From NCBI RefSeq assembly GCF_000499845.2, contig NC_023749.2:33934017-33998016 (forward strand): 64,000 nucleotides of DNA. The letters run 5' to 3'. Positions within the stretch are counted from its first letter, which is position 1. Every line of letters starts with the position of its first letter. The notes below the pieces were generated by a model. It did not search any database, was not told where the DNA came from, and saw only the letters and a program-made list of their open reading frames with translations. The DNA comes from Phaseolus vulgaris (Eukaryota > Streptophyta > Magnoliopsida > Fabales > Fabaceae). The translations under genes and the position numbers were made by a program. Below, piece after piece: positions 1-11,179 of the stretch.

Positions 1-285
1 CATTTATTTTCAGTTGAATTATGGTACAATACCAAAATTCACACAACACTAGAATGATAACATTCAAAGCATTATATGGTTATCCTCCTTCAATGCCCAA
101 TACCACTTTGCAGGGAGATTCTCTGGTGGAAGCAATTGATTACACCATAAAAATTAGAGAACTGATTGTTAAAATCTTGCACCTCAATTTACAAAAAGTT
201 CAGAATAAAATGAAACTATATGCGGATTAGAAAAGGATATATAAGGTATTTCATGTGGGAGATTTGGTCTACTTAAATATATATA
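1..285 (+). pseudogene. Ty3/gypsy integrase C-terminal fragment
   Basis: The plus strand reads in two frames as the end of a Ty3/gypsy integrase. The WYNTKIHTTLE motif is followed by FKALYGYPPS, then by a leucine-rich stretch ending in KMKLYAD. After one stop codon comes FHVGDLVYLN, the usual VGDLVYLKL-like tail. A frameshift after the first motif and a stop at about 228 show it is dead. No LTR, RT or rest of integrase is visible, so it is a relic that may extend left of the window. The family assignment is from conserved motifs only. Confidence 0.7.
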
Positions 286-2940
286 TGATCTGATGTGCGT
301 GATGATCATTAATTGATTCCCATTGTTGTATTTGTAAAGCAATAAAGGTTTGTGTTGTGTTTTTACAGTAATGATTTTTCTATATCAAAAGCTTGCAAGT
401 GTAGTAATGAATATTGCATGGTAGAAACTAAAACTTGTACATACTTTGAAAATTTCTAAGAGGTTAAATGCTTAGGCTATATGATACTTTTTCATTGTTT
501 GCTTATAATGATTGGCTTTATCATTTGAAGGAAAATATGATTGCTTTGGGATTTTTTCTACGATTGGGAATTATATTATTTTTTCATAAACTTAGGTAAA
601 GTTGTGGTTTGAAGGCAATTTTATGAGTTTGGCTAATTCGAACTAAGTTTATGGTATAACTTTGTGTTCAATTTTGTCTAGTTTATGCTTTATTGTTATT
701 GTTATGGTTAGTTCAATTTGTTGCTTTATGGGTATGCCTTGTATAAATCAGTTAGTTACTATACAAATTCTAAAATCTAGTTTGATGTGAGTTATGATGA
801 ATATATAATTTGGAAAAAGTGGTTTGATATGACTTTTAAATGGCTTCTGGTTATTATTCCAATTTTATGGAGGAAACAAATTTGGTAAGCTAATTTTAAA
901 AATTCAGAATCTAGATCAAATAAATGTCCAAACAATCTAATTAGTGTCATATTTAGTAAAGAACATCCATGTCGAGTTAGAAGACTATCATATGAAGTTT
1001 GTGCTACCCTTGCTTCTATGCAATCCATTACAAGACTATGTGATGAACTTTGCTTCATATATTGCAACTTCACCAAATATAGAGGACAATATTGTGAAGA
1101 TGAAAAATAAACTTGCAACTATCAAAAATCAAATGTAAACAACTACTTGTCTATATTGTTTCTGGTCATGACGTTCCTGAACATTCCGCTGCAATGAGCG
1201 CTCATTTTGGTACATGCCTATATTAATGAAATATAATGGTAGTTTACTTAAGAAATGACTTAAATTTCTTATATTATTGTCTAAATTTATTTTAATAAGT
1301 ATTAAAATTGAATAACTTATAATTATTTTTTATTTATTTTCGGGATGTTGAAAGTGATACTCCATCACCAAATAAAATAAAAGAATTAAGTGGAGAAAGC
1401 AAGACTAATTAGAAAAATTACTACAAATTTAGAAAAGTTTGTTGTGATATCAAAACTTTTAGAATATTCTGATTTTTGTTTTGGATATTTTAACTATGTA
1501 ATTGTTAGATGCACTTTTGTTTTGTTAAACCAAAACAATGAATGAAGTTGTTGGTTAGTTAACTTTGTCTGTTGTTATATTTTATTATATTTTTACTAGT
1601 AACTATAAAAAATAATTTTATTAAATTATTAAATTATAAATGTTAATAAATAATTGTAAATAATTTAATATTTAAATTACAATAGTTAAAAATCACATAT
1701 TATACTTTAAAATTTATTAGTATAATAATCCTTAAAACATTATTATATTATAACAAGTATTATGTCTAGATACCAGTATTTACATTGAAATTGTTTTTAA
1801 TTAAACATTACGATATTTTTAATTGAAATAATTCATAATTTTAAAAATTCACTTTAAAAGTAATGTGACGTATAAATAAGACTTCTATCTTATATTTTTA
1901 GGACGATAAGATCTATAGTATATATCAAACTGTCAAGCACATATATAATAATGTTGGTAAGCCACCTTATAATTTCGATACTATTCAATCAAACTTAATT
2001 CAATAATACTATTTATTGTTGTAAAAGATAACTTTATGTTTTATTATTCTAATATTGTTTTTTTATATATATCAAAATGTGGGTTATTGAGTCTACCTAC
2101 AACCAACTACCAAACAAGTGTTTGGTAGGTTCATTAATCTAACATTCTAATCCGTTTTGCCGTATGATTTCTAATTGGTGCGAGTTAAGGTTGCTCATCC
2201 GCGTAAATAAAAAAATAATTATTTTTTATTTTTTTTAAAAAATCATATGTTACAGTGATTTTTATTTTATTTTATTTTAAAGAATTGAATTTAATGTACT
2301 AAAAAAAAATATGTATTAAAAATGAATGTTTTATTTTAATAATATAAAAGAGTTAGTATTAAGAGTAACAGTGAATCTAATTTTTATGTAAAATTTTATA
2401 TTTAAATTTTATTAATAAAAATAATATAAAAAAATAAATTTCAATAGAATAGTTAATAAATTAGTTATCTTCATTGAAATATTTTGTAGCAAAATTTTTA
2501 TAGAATGCTCTTACACATACATATATAAGAAAAAATATATGCAAAACAAAAACTTAAATTATTTTTAATCAAACTTTCTAACAATATTCGTATTTCAATA
2601 AATTTTAAATAATTAATAAAAATTAATTTTTTAATAAAAAAAATTCTTATGAAACCCCCAATTATTTCATTTGTGGGACGGACCAATGAAAATATCCGCA
2701 TTCCTAGCGAAGGTCAGCCGATATTGCTACCCTAGGTATAAAGAAAGGAAAATAATTAATGTTTACAGTAGTGTGCTATGTTCATTCAGTATTTAATATT
2801 TGGAAAATCACTTGACATTTACACGCATTTAGAATCTCTCACTTTATCTAACGTTTTAGTAGTCCTACGTAATAGACCAATTTCAATTTAAATGGTGTAA
2901 CGCTTTGGAAACATTAACATACCATAACCAAAAAAAGGAA
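286..2940. other. AT-rich intergenic DNA, no gene recognised
   Basis: About 2.65 kb of strongly AT-rich sequence. Short ORFs on both strands near 792-1138 overlap each other, match nothing I recognise and have no splice context. A 10-bp perfect inverted repeat with a 2-bp loop lies at 2107-2128 (CTACCAAACA / TGTTTGGTAG). I see no RNA gene or intact transposon here. Confidence 0.5.
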
Positions 2941-2973
2941 AGATGGCGAAGGATGCAGTGGTGATTCATCGAC

Positions 2974-3920
2974 TTAGCAGGAAGCCAGAGAAGCGGAATC
3001 TACAGCTGAGGCAACAGAGTCCAGAGCGGCAACCTTACTCTTCTTACGCTTCGGCGCCATTTTCGTCGGTTTCAGCCTTCCTTGGAAATTTTCAGGGATT
3101 AGGTCACGGGTTTCGTCCATCCTCTTCGACTGCCTCCCGAATCCGAAGCTCTGATCGGAGGAAGCAGGCAACACGCTCTTGCCTTCCGAGAGACTGATTC
3201 TCTCGACGGAGGTTACGCAGCACTCTTGCCATTTCAGCTCTGCCAAATCTGCCACCACGTCCTCCAGTGCCACTGCCGCGAACGCCGAAACGCTGTCGCA
3301 CAGGGTCGAACGTGGCACATTTACAAGATCCAGCGACTCCACCGCCTCCACCAGCACCTTCTGCGCAAGGAATCCAGATAGGTTTTTGCAATTTCTCAAG
3401 ACGAAAACCTATTCGATAACCATCTCTTGTTGTTTGGAGATTTGTGGACAGAGAACTAATAAACTAAGGTAGTCTAGAACTTCTAATCTTAAAACGTGTT
3501 GAATTTAAAAGGAATTGAAGAATAAAAAATTAAGAACAAAACGGTAAAAGAGGCAACGTTTCCGGCGAAATATTGTTAGTAACCAAACAGAACATAAGAT
3601 TAGCGTGATGGAGAATAGAACCTTGGGAGCGTGATGAATTTTCTTGAAACCGTGAATGCGGATGACCTGTGGCAGAAGGAAGAAGAAAAATAAGAATGAA
3701 ATGCAGAGTGTTGAGAGAAAATTGTCAATGAAAATAAGAATTGAAAGGTACATAGAATGAATGGAACCTGATTGAGTTGATTGATTGTTAGGTGAAGAGT
3801 TTGACGAGAATGAAGGAGGTGGAGATAGTCCTCCAGCAACACTTTGTCCTTCTTCGAAGGCCGTTTCTTCATGGAGCTTCCTTGCGATTGCGGAATCGTG
3901 GTTGCTAATTCTTCTGCCAT
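2974..3920 (-). CDS. Three-exon gene, small plant protein of unknown function (DUF7787-like)
   Basis: Three exons join cleanly on the minus strand: 3920-3768 (51 codons), 3666-3622 (15 codons) and 3360-2974 (128 codons plus TAA), giving 194 residues. Both introns have GT-AG ends and lie in phase 0. The start has no upstream in-frame alternative and a TATA box lies just before it. The protein begins MAEELATT, has a basic stretch SMKKRPSKK, then a helix-like core running from LLEDYLHLLHSRQTLHL through IRIHGFKKIHHAPK to VLVEAVESLDLV, then LAELKWQECCVTSVE, and ends in a lysine-rich tail with MAPKRKKSK. This pattern resembles the plant family DUF7787 as I remember it; no biochemical role is known to me. 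It looks intact and is the only host gene at the left end. Confidence 0.65.
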
Positions 3921-3954
3921 TGTTTCTGAACAGAATGAGAGAGGAAAGCCTCAC

Positions 3955-3966
3955 CTTTTATATATA
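3955..3966 (-). promoter_or_regulatory. TATA box of the three-exon gene
   Basis: The minus strand reads TATATAAAAGG here, 35-46 bases upstream of the ATG at 3920. A start site about 30 bases downstream would leave a 5' leader of only about 5-15 bases, which is unusually short. Confidence 0.5.
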
Positions 3967-4059
3967 CTATTGCGCGCGTTAAATGTTGGTTAACAATTAC
4001 TAATTAAATAAATAGATAAAGCATATATAATATCATTACTCACATGACTAATTTTTCAT

Positions 4060-4408
<349 letters not shown>

Positions 4409-4412
4409 TCAA

Positions 4413-4415
4413 GCG
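4413..4415. repeat. Target-site duplication GCG of CACTA element (left)
   Basis: GCG immediately before CACTACAAAAAAA; the same GCG follows GTAGTG at 9338-9340. The uninterrupted paralogue at about 32355 reads TTCAAGTTGTTGATC where this site would read TTCAAGCGGTTGATC, confirming a clean 3-bp duplication. Confidence 0.92.
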
Positions 4416-4429
4416 CACTACAAAAAAAA

Positions 4430-4640
4430 GTGTATATTGTGGCGGTTTTTTTCGTATAAAGTGACGTTTATAACTGCCACAATATACGCTTGTGGCGGTT
4501 TCCCAAACCGCCATAGAACTGGCCGTCACAAAGTTTAATGTGACGGTTTTATGTTACCCGCCGCAACACCCGTCACTTTAAACATAGTGTAAGTTGTGAC
4601 GGTTTTTATATGTAAGTAGTGTCTGTTATAACTGTCGCAA
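4430..4640. repeat. CACTA left subterminal repeat block
   Basis: Repeated short motifs in both orientations: TGTGGCGGTTT, AACCGCCA, GTGACGGTTTT, CCGTCACTTTA, GCCGTCACAAAG. They resemble the motifs next to the right end (GTGACGGTT at about 9206, GTGGCGGTTATTAATAACCGCC at about 9279-9300). Role as transposase-binding sites is inferred from the CACTA family. Confidence 0.75.
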
Positions 4641-5058
4641 TTTACAAGCATTGAAGAAAATTATGACACCATAGTATATATAAGTAGTGGTGTTTTTAAC
4701 TGACGTAATTTTAATACTGAATAAATAAAATTTAACCACTTTTTTTTATAATTTGTTTTATACAATTATAAATTTTAACCACCACTTTTTTATAATCTTT
4801 TTTATAATCTGTTTTGTACAATTATAAAATTTAACCACCACTTTTGCATAATAAAATAAAATAATGTATAAAGTTATAATCATTCATTCATTTTCATTGA
4901 AAATTAAAGCACACATAATAATGTTCAAAAATTTATATATAATTGAAAATTAAAACACATATAAAGGTCGTACATTTCTAATCAAGTTTAAAATTACAAC
5001 ACATAATTGTTCAAAAGTTCATACATCCCTAATCAAGTTTAAAATTAAAACACACATC

Positions 5059-5133
5059 CTAATCAGTTTTGCTTCCAGCACTTGATCTTATTACTTGATT
5101 AGGTGATGGAGCACCACTTCCATAATCTGATGC
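5059..5133 (-). pseudogene. Possible terminal exon inside the CACTA element, origin unknown
   Basis: A TTATTTATTTCAG acceptor is followed by 24 codons (ASDYGSGAPSPNQVIRSS..., ending SKTD) and TAG. It lies downstream of the squalene synthase exons on the same strand and could serve as the last exon of a transcript through the captured segment. I do not recognise the peptide; it does not resemble the squalene synthase C-terminus. It may be captured from a third gene or be the element's own. Confidence 0.3.
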
Positions 5134-5231
5134 CTGAAATAAATAATTTTAAGTTAATGAATTTGTATGTTTATAATTATAAAATAAAAGACACCAATAA
5201 AAGACTTCAGTATCGAAATAGTTGTTCTGAC

Positions 5232-6308
5232 CTCTCCTCATTTTAACTACACCCTCTGAAGACCTCAATGTTGTTGTAACATAACGCTAGTGTTCCAATT
5301 GCCATTATCTGTCACAGTGCAGCACATGTCAAATAAACATCAAAATTACTAGGGAAAGATTATCAAAATAACTATTGCTAGATTCATTAAACATAAAATG
5401 AATATGACGAAACTAACACCCCTTTGACCCCAAAAAAAAATTAATAGTGCTTAAAGAAAAATAGGTTCCACATAGCATCAGATTGTACCCTGTAAATCCA
5501 CCCAAGCAGCTTCTTCCTCTAGAACATATGCAACTCAAAAGAACAAATTTCTTATTCCACGTAGTATTATTAACTAAAACCAGCAAGGCTATATAGCTAA
5601 ACCCTCACACAATCATGATCTATTAAAATCACTCAACCACAGGAAGACAATCTGTACTCTCACAATTATTGTACATGAAGTTTCTATTAAAAGATATTCT
5701 GTTTCTTGGCTTACCACTATGTATAGGTAAAACACTTAACTAAAAATTGTATAATAGATTGTTATTAACACATCTTTTGGGAAGTCTTAACTAAATCTTA
5801 AAAGAAACTGGCATAATATATTAATTTTACTTTTTCATATTTTATTGAACTGAATAGGGAGGAAGCTGAAATGATTTAACTCTTCTGAAACATAACATGG
5901 TATGCAAACAATATAAAAAATGCATATAAATTATTGTATATCATTGCAACATAGAGTGACATGAACTAAATAACAGTTCCATCAGAAGTAACTAAGTAAA
6001 AGAACAGTACCTGGGGTATAGCACAAAAACGAAATATAGACGAGCCTCTTAAAGCATACATGTATATTAAGGAATCTTCAGCATGCATCAGAGCTTTAGT
6101 GACCCTGTCATTTAAGCATTGTACTGCCTTAACAGAGTTCTCCTCATATTTCAAATCCTGGATTATAAAATTAAATTGAAGTGACAAATAAGAAACCCAT
6201 ACATCAACACACCTGAACATGGAGTCAAAGTCAAAAGGTATTTCATGTGTAAATTTGGCCATGCCAGCACCCATTTTTTTTGTAATGTCCTCAATTGCTT
6301 CCTGATAG
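5232..6308 (-). pseudogene. SQS: Captured squalene synthase exons (CACTA cargo)
   Basis: Three exon pieces stand in native order on the minus strand. The first starts at 6308 after a TTTGCAG acceptor and reads YQEAIEDITKKMGAGMAKF. The second, 6157-6011, is 49 codons beginning DLKYEENSVKAVQCLND and ending FRFCAIPQ before a GT donor. The third, 5308-5232, reads IMAIGTLALCYNNIEVFRG. These are signatures of plant squalene synthase, which joins two farnesyl diphosphates in the ER membrane as the first step to sterols. Missing are the N-terminus, the first Asp-rich motif, the exons with the second Asp-rich motif and the membrane anchor. The first exon is altered after MAKF, and one inserted base shifts the third exon after FRG. 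No active enzyme is possible. Confidence 0.88.
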
Positions 6309-6311
6309 CTG

Positions 6312-6878
6312 CAAATATCATTGACTAACATTTAACTTGTTTATCATAGAATATACAGCACAAATTTAATTACATAAATAACTGAGAAAAGCTAATAAAA
6401 AGGAAGTGAATCAATAGTCCATATACACGTCTCCGTTGGTCGGGAAATCTCTTCAATTTGAACAATATGAATGGGCCACAAAATCTAACCTGGAAAAAAA
6501 TCTTCTACAGCTCCTCTAATTGTCCCTCTAAATACTCATAAAAACGAATATATATATATATATTGTTACTTTATAGTAAAATCGTTTAACATTTATGTAC
6601 AGATTATGTACATAAAATATTTTTTTTATTGCCAACAAAATATATATAAAATTATGTAGAGATTTATGTAATAGATAGTTATTTTATATATATACTATTA
6701 AGAGTATAAATAATTTTCTGCTGATAGACCAAAAGGGAGCCCATATAAGAAAACAAGTTTTTGTTATCCTTAGTCCAATGGGGTTGATAGTGCAGTAAGT
6801 TAACAACAGATACATTTTAGAGACTCTGAATCATGGATAGAATATCGGGTATTATATGCCTACATAACTAGAAGTTAC
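6312..6878. other. CACTA interior between the two captured genes
   Basis: AT-rich intron- or spacer-like sequence with a TATATATA run near 6550. I find no coding similarity. The junction between the two captured host sequences must lie here, but its exact position is not visible. Confidence 0.4.
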
Positions 6879-8287
6879 CTTCAGAGAGCGTTCAAGATAG
6901 TAGTCAAATATTACTTGACATTTGTTGGGTCCTTGTGGAACCACAAGATTGGTGTCCATCCAAGGTCCGTACCTATGAAGGCCAGCAAGCACCCCAAGTT
7001 ATAAAGCATGCTAATTTGCAAAACAAATAATACACTTGAATATATCAAAATTTCTTGTTTAAATGAATAAGATGACTGAAAAAATGATCTACCATGCCTA
7101 AACAACAACAAAACAAGCACCTATTAATCATGAAGTTTGGGTAAATAAAAGCGTATATAGCTTTTCTTCCAAGTCGATCATAATTCTCTTTGCTTTTCTC
7201 TGAGCTACCTTCACAACTTTGGATGCTAACCTTTTCAAACATCTGTTGTCTCATTCATAAACAATCTTTTTAGAACATAAGCAACCAGATGTGTAACAAA
7301 AGAAATAAAAAATCCAGTGCCAAAAGTATTTATTATTTTAGCTCACTTTAGAAAATTATTTTAGTTAGTAGACTGATAAAGAAAATTCTTTATTCTGGTT
7401 GCAGAAAAGGATGAAAAAGTCATGTAACAAGGGTCCCAAAAAACCATCTACATGACTCAATTTTTCATGCTACAGTACAATAGCATGTAAAATGAAAAGA
7501 TTTTTTAAAGACAGCAAAGAAGCTTACAGTGATAGAATAGGAATCCATCTTAAGATCAGAAACAAGGCCTTTATGTGCATACGGCACATGATAGCCACCA
7601 TCTAAGTTAGTTATCACAGAATACCTTAAAAAAAAACCCTGAAATTGCTAAAGTCTTAGAAAAAAAACCCATTGAATCATACAAACAACATGGTGGATAT
7701 AATAAAAGCTGATGTTTAAAATTTCTTGTAGAGAATGTTCACTTGTGAGATAAAGCAAATAGGTTTTACCTACTATACGTGAGAGTGAAGTTTCATAAAC
7801 CAGATAAAAATCTGATCACATAATTATAAAGAAAATGTAACCGTAGCTCACATAATAAACAATAACTTCCAAGAAAAAGAATCAATTGAATCAAATAGTC
7901 AATTCATACCTTCCAATTGCATTCAATTGTGTATTCACGTCTGCAAACATAACTTAGTGAAGAATCAATTCCACTGGAACTCAGTACTTCTGAACAGCTA
8001 TCCTGCCATTCCTTTGACACATTATGGCTATCAACTTTCTTCTGAGAGACATTCTCTTTTTCCAAATTGAGAAGAACAAAAGGTCCCCAGGTAGCTGCTT
8101 TGATTGGTAAAAGGCCAAAATCCTACCCTTCATGATCACAGAGAAATCAGTTGACCTTTCCCTCTGAAAAATATATAGTACAAGAAACTTATCACGGAAC
8201 ATATCTGCATACATTTATATTGAAATTTCGCATTCCTGATATTCTAGTGGCCTTTATAAGTGCTCCATTGAAACCATAAGTCCTCCC
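6879..8287 (-). pseudogene. CMO: Captured choline monooxygenase-like exons (CACTA cargo)
   Basis: Five exons with GT-AG borders run in native order on the minus strand: 8287-8213 (GRTYGFNGALIKATRISGM), 8122-7910 (starts DFGLLPIKAATWGPFVLLN, 71 codons), 7624-7528 (LDGGYHVPYAHKGL), 7242-7121 (RKAIYAFIYPNFMINR) and 6972-6879 (YGPWMDTNLVVPQGPNKCQV). Plant choline monooxygenase is a plastid Rieske oxygenase that oxidises choline to betaine aldehyde. GGYHVPYAH carries its mononuclear-iron histidines. The plastid targeting region, the Rieske cluster exon and the C-terminal exons are absent. An extra A in the third exon (codon for Tyr of DNYLDGG) makes a stop and frameshift. The donor gene itself is outside the window. 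Confidence 0.85.
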
Positions 8288-8734
8288 CTGCAGAAATCAT
8301 CGTATTTTCATATCTAAGTTTTCAAAAATAGAAACCTATATGAGAAAGTATCAGATCATGATAACTAAGTACAGCTATTACCTGTGAAGGAAAGCTTGAC
8401 AATTATGTTTTCAATTTCACAAGGATCATAATATAAAAAGAGAGGAGATCTATAGAGAAGAGAATCAAAACTGCCCATGTCAGTTCCTTCAATTACACAT
8501 CAAACAAAGCACGAAACATTCAAAAAATAATCTACGAAGCAAGCACATCCAAAACATCAATGAAGCCGATGGTCGACATTGATAAGAGAATGCGCAAGCA
8601 TTTAATTACCTTCAAAACGACCTCTTCACATCAGAGGCGTAATTTGAACTTCTGAAGGCGATAGGGTTTGATTGTGTTGAATCCCTGCAAGGAGGTGGCG
8701 ATGGCGGATGCGAGAGTAGGGTTTTGTGACAATA

Positions 8735-8825
8735 AACGTGTGGAGGCAGAGAGCGCTAGGGTTCGTATGGAGGGAGAGAGCGCTAGGGTTTGTGTAGAGG
8801 GAGAGAGCGCTAAGGGTTCTCCACA
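8735..8825 (+). repeat. Short tandem repeat inside CACTA
   Basis: About three imperfect units of roughly 30 bp, each with GAGAGCGCTAGGGTT or a close variant. The small ORF over it is a by-product of the repetition, and I do not call a gene. Confidence 0.6.
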
Positions 8826-8889
8826 TAGGGACGAGAGTGTTGTGGAGGCAGAGGAATGAGAGTGAAGAGCGTTAGGTTTTCCAAACTGA

Positions 8890-9175
8890 AATTCAAAAAA
8901 AAATTATTTTCTTAAGTTTTAAAAAAAAAAATTCAATTTTCAAAAATTCAATTTTCAATTAGTTTTCGTGAGAGTAACTTTAAAAAAAGGAATAAAGTAA
9001 GTTTTAAAAAAAATCCATTTAAAAAAAAATTATTTTCTTAAGTTTTCAAAAAAAAATTCAATTTTCAAAAATTCAATTTTCAATTTTTAAAACTCAATTC
9101 AATTAGTTTTTGTGAAAGTAAGTTTTAAAAAAAAAGAATAAAGTAATTTTAAAAAAAAAATCATTTTCAAGTGAA
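8890..9175. repeat. AT-rich direct repeat near CACTA right end
   Basis: Two tandem copies of a ~125-bp AT-rich unit, each with AAATTATTTTCTTAAGTTTT and then TTCAATTTTCAAAAATTCAA. They lie just inside the right subterminal repeats. Confidence 0.65.
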
Positions 9176-9337
9176 AGCAAGTTTTCAAATATGAAGGAAA
9201 ATTGTGACGGTTAAAAATGACATAATTTAAAAGATAATTGTGGCGGATAATGAAATGACGTATTATACTGAAATTTGTGGCGGTTATTAATAACCGCCAT
9301 ATTAAAACCGCCACTATTTACACATTTTTTTGTAGTG

Positions 9338-9340
9338 GCG
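9338..9340. repeat. Target-site duplication GCG of CACTA element (right)
   Basis: GCG directly after GTAGTG; partner of 4413-4415. The retroelement ORF resumes at 9341 (GTTGATCTCGG) exactly where it stopped at 4412. Confidence 0.92.
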
Positions 9341-9897
9341 GTTGATCTCGGCTCGTAGGTGTTTTACTTTCCTCTGAAGCTCCACGACACTTTGATCTTC
9401 AGTAGATTTCTAACTTCGTGCTTTAGAAACAACCAAGCAACCCATTGCCAAGGTCTGCCCAATTTGCTTCATGGTGTCGCGAAAGAGGTGTTCTTCGTCG
9501 AAGGTCATGCGCTTGTCCTTGTCATCGCTGGCAGGAAGACGTGTTCACCATAGGTTGGGACGTCGAAGTTCGAATCCCACAAGCTCTTCCTCTTAGAGCT
9601 CTTCGCTTCGCCTTCTTGGATGACAATTACATCTCGGTGCGGGGCATGGCCTTCTGAAAGAACAATGTCCTGATGGGGGGCTCGACCATCCAAGTGAGAA
9701 TGCTCAGTAGGGGGAGCAGTTGCTTTCCTTTTTCTTTTAAAAACAAGCCCCGAGGTGGTTTCTTCCTCCCGCTCAGTCGGGGCTTGAGTAATGGTGACTG
9801 AAGCTTTCTTTTTCTGAGTTAAAGAATCCTTGGACATGTTGCCAACTGCCCTAATTTTTTAGCCCAAGGGTACATAACACTGTAATCCATCACAAAG
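9341..9897 (-). pseudogene. Antisense extra ORF of B1 (broken)
   Basis: On the minus strand a start region MDYSVMYPWAKK (about 9893-9855) is joined by deletion to the SKDSLTQKKKASVTITQ region at 9837, which runs to about 9505 and ends in DVPTYGEHVFLPA. The frame is then lost before the coiled-coil part resumes toward 9341 and, beyond the CACTA, at 4412-4292. It is the counterpart of the ORF at 32035-36127 plus 38385-38906. Between the two B copies it shows that B1 has lost almost all of the PF04195-like domain. It lies antisense to the LTR. Confidence 0.7.
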
Positions 9898-10448
9898 ATA
9901 ACTAGAAAACAAGCACAAACACAAACAAGACACAAGTAGTTCAAGGCAAAGAAAATGAATCCAAAGGAAATCACATTTCAAATAAAGAAAGCGAGTCCAA
10001 ATGAAATAACTGTTCAAACAAAGAAGGCGAATCGAAAGAAAATCCCAATTCAGACAATGCAATCGATAAGGTGAATGAGTATTCGATAATAGAGAGTAGT
10101 TGAAGGAAAATACCTGGTGTGATAGCTGATTGGAAAGAAGAAGTGTGAAGGAAGCTTTCTGGTGAAGGAGAGGTTTGAGAGCGCAAGAGTGCCGAGGTAT
10201 GAAGGTTACATGAAGCGTAAGTAGAGAAATGGGTTTTTTAGCATTTAAAGAGGGAAATGAAGCGGCAGTGCTTTCTGGCCGTTAATGCCATGCCACCTAT
10301 ACGCCCACGATACAATATGGTGAGACATCTCATCAGAAACGCTTCGACAACCGCACCTCGCCTTCCCGCTGGGGAAAACGTCGTGTTAGCCGCCAAATGC
10401 TGGTAAGCCTCTTCGCCTAGACAAGCTCGAATCGAGCCTAGGGGCTAG

Positions 10449-11036
10449 TGTAATGGACAAGATTGTTGAAAACCTCAGTCCAAGCACTTTGGTATGGTCA
10501 ACTCGGTTTTTGGGCCAATATGGGCTCAAAGGGTTAGCCAAGAGCTCAATCCAAGTGCTGGAGTAAGACAACTCGAAAAATATAGTTAAAAATAGAAGGA
10601 ACATTATGTTTTTTTATAGCGCATACGGTAATTCAATGCAAATAAAAGCTATTGAGAATAATGTTGTTCGTACCCAAGAATAATGGTGCACATGTAGAGA
10701 AAATATGTTTATGTTGTTTGCACCCGAAGATAAGAGGTGCACGTGAACAAGTGATTTTTCTATTATGATTATATGACTTTCTATTGAGATTATGTTCTCA
10801 TTAGTAAAAGCTATTGAAGGGAAATCTATAAAAGGGGTTTGAGACTCCCGGTAAAGATACCCTATTTCTGAATACTTGAGACTGAAACTGAATATTTATT
10901 TTGTATGCTCTCACTTAGTTGATCGTCGGAGTGTGATCAACAGGTAAAGCCTCCTCTGTTCCAGTGCACCAAGAAAAGTCAGACCAGAAGTGGAGCTCTC
11001 CATCCAGTCCAAGCGAGATCAACCGGCGAGAATACA
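10449..11036 (+). repeat. LTR of B1
   Basis: 588 bp from TGTAATGGACAAG to GGCGAGAATACA. A TATAAAAGG box at 10827-10835 sets the sense strand as plus. It is related to the LTRs at 39454-39895, 40632-41228 and 59198-59861. Immediately to its right begins the 3' flank of the intact protease gene. Confidence 0.8.
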
Positions 11037-11179
11037 GCCCACAATCCTATCATTTTAATATTTTTTCATAAGCATCATTCCCCTTTTTTTTCATTTCAAT
11101 TTTAGTAAATGATTGATTTGAGAATATAGAGTTAAACACAAGTGTAGGAAATTTATGAACAGTAGTGTACAAGTTATAA

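Larger units (their letters stand above)
4416..9337 (-). mobile_element. Non-autonomous CACTA transposon carrying host gene fragments
   Basis: A 4922-bp element starts CACTACAAAAAAA and ends TTTTTTTGTAGTG, the standard CACTA terminal inverted repeat, with a 3-bp GCG duplication. Both ends have dense subterminal motifs of the GTGGCGG/GTGACGG type (about 4433-4640 and 9200-9322), the kind of site bound by the TNPA-type protein of En/Spm elements. No TNPA or TNPD transposase is recognisable inside. Instead the minus strand has ordered exon fragments of squalene synthase (5232-6308) and a choline monooxygenase-like gene (6879-8287) with intron remnants. This is the transduplicate form known for example from soybean Tgm-Express elements. 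It must be mobilised in trans. It inserted into the B1 retroelement ORF. Confidence 0.93.

Noticed and set aside
944..1138. Small ORFs on both strands at 792-1138
   Set aside because: They overlap each other, have no recognisable motifs, no TATA or splice context, and AT-rich DNA gives such ORFs by chance.
6879..8287. The choline monooxygenase-like exons as a resident functional gene
   Set aside because: They lie inside CACTA ends, lack the Rieske exon and both termini, and have a frameshift in the iron-ligand exon.
8668..8859. ORF over the GAGAGCGCTAGGGTT repeats
   Set aside because: The peptide is only a translation of the 30-bp tandem repeat; no supporting signals.
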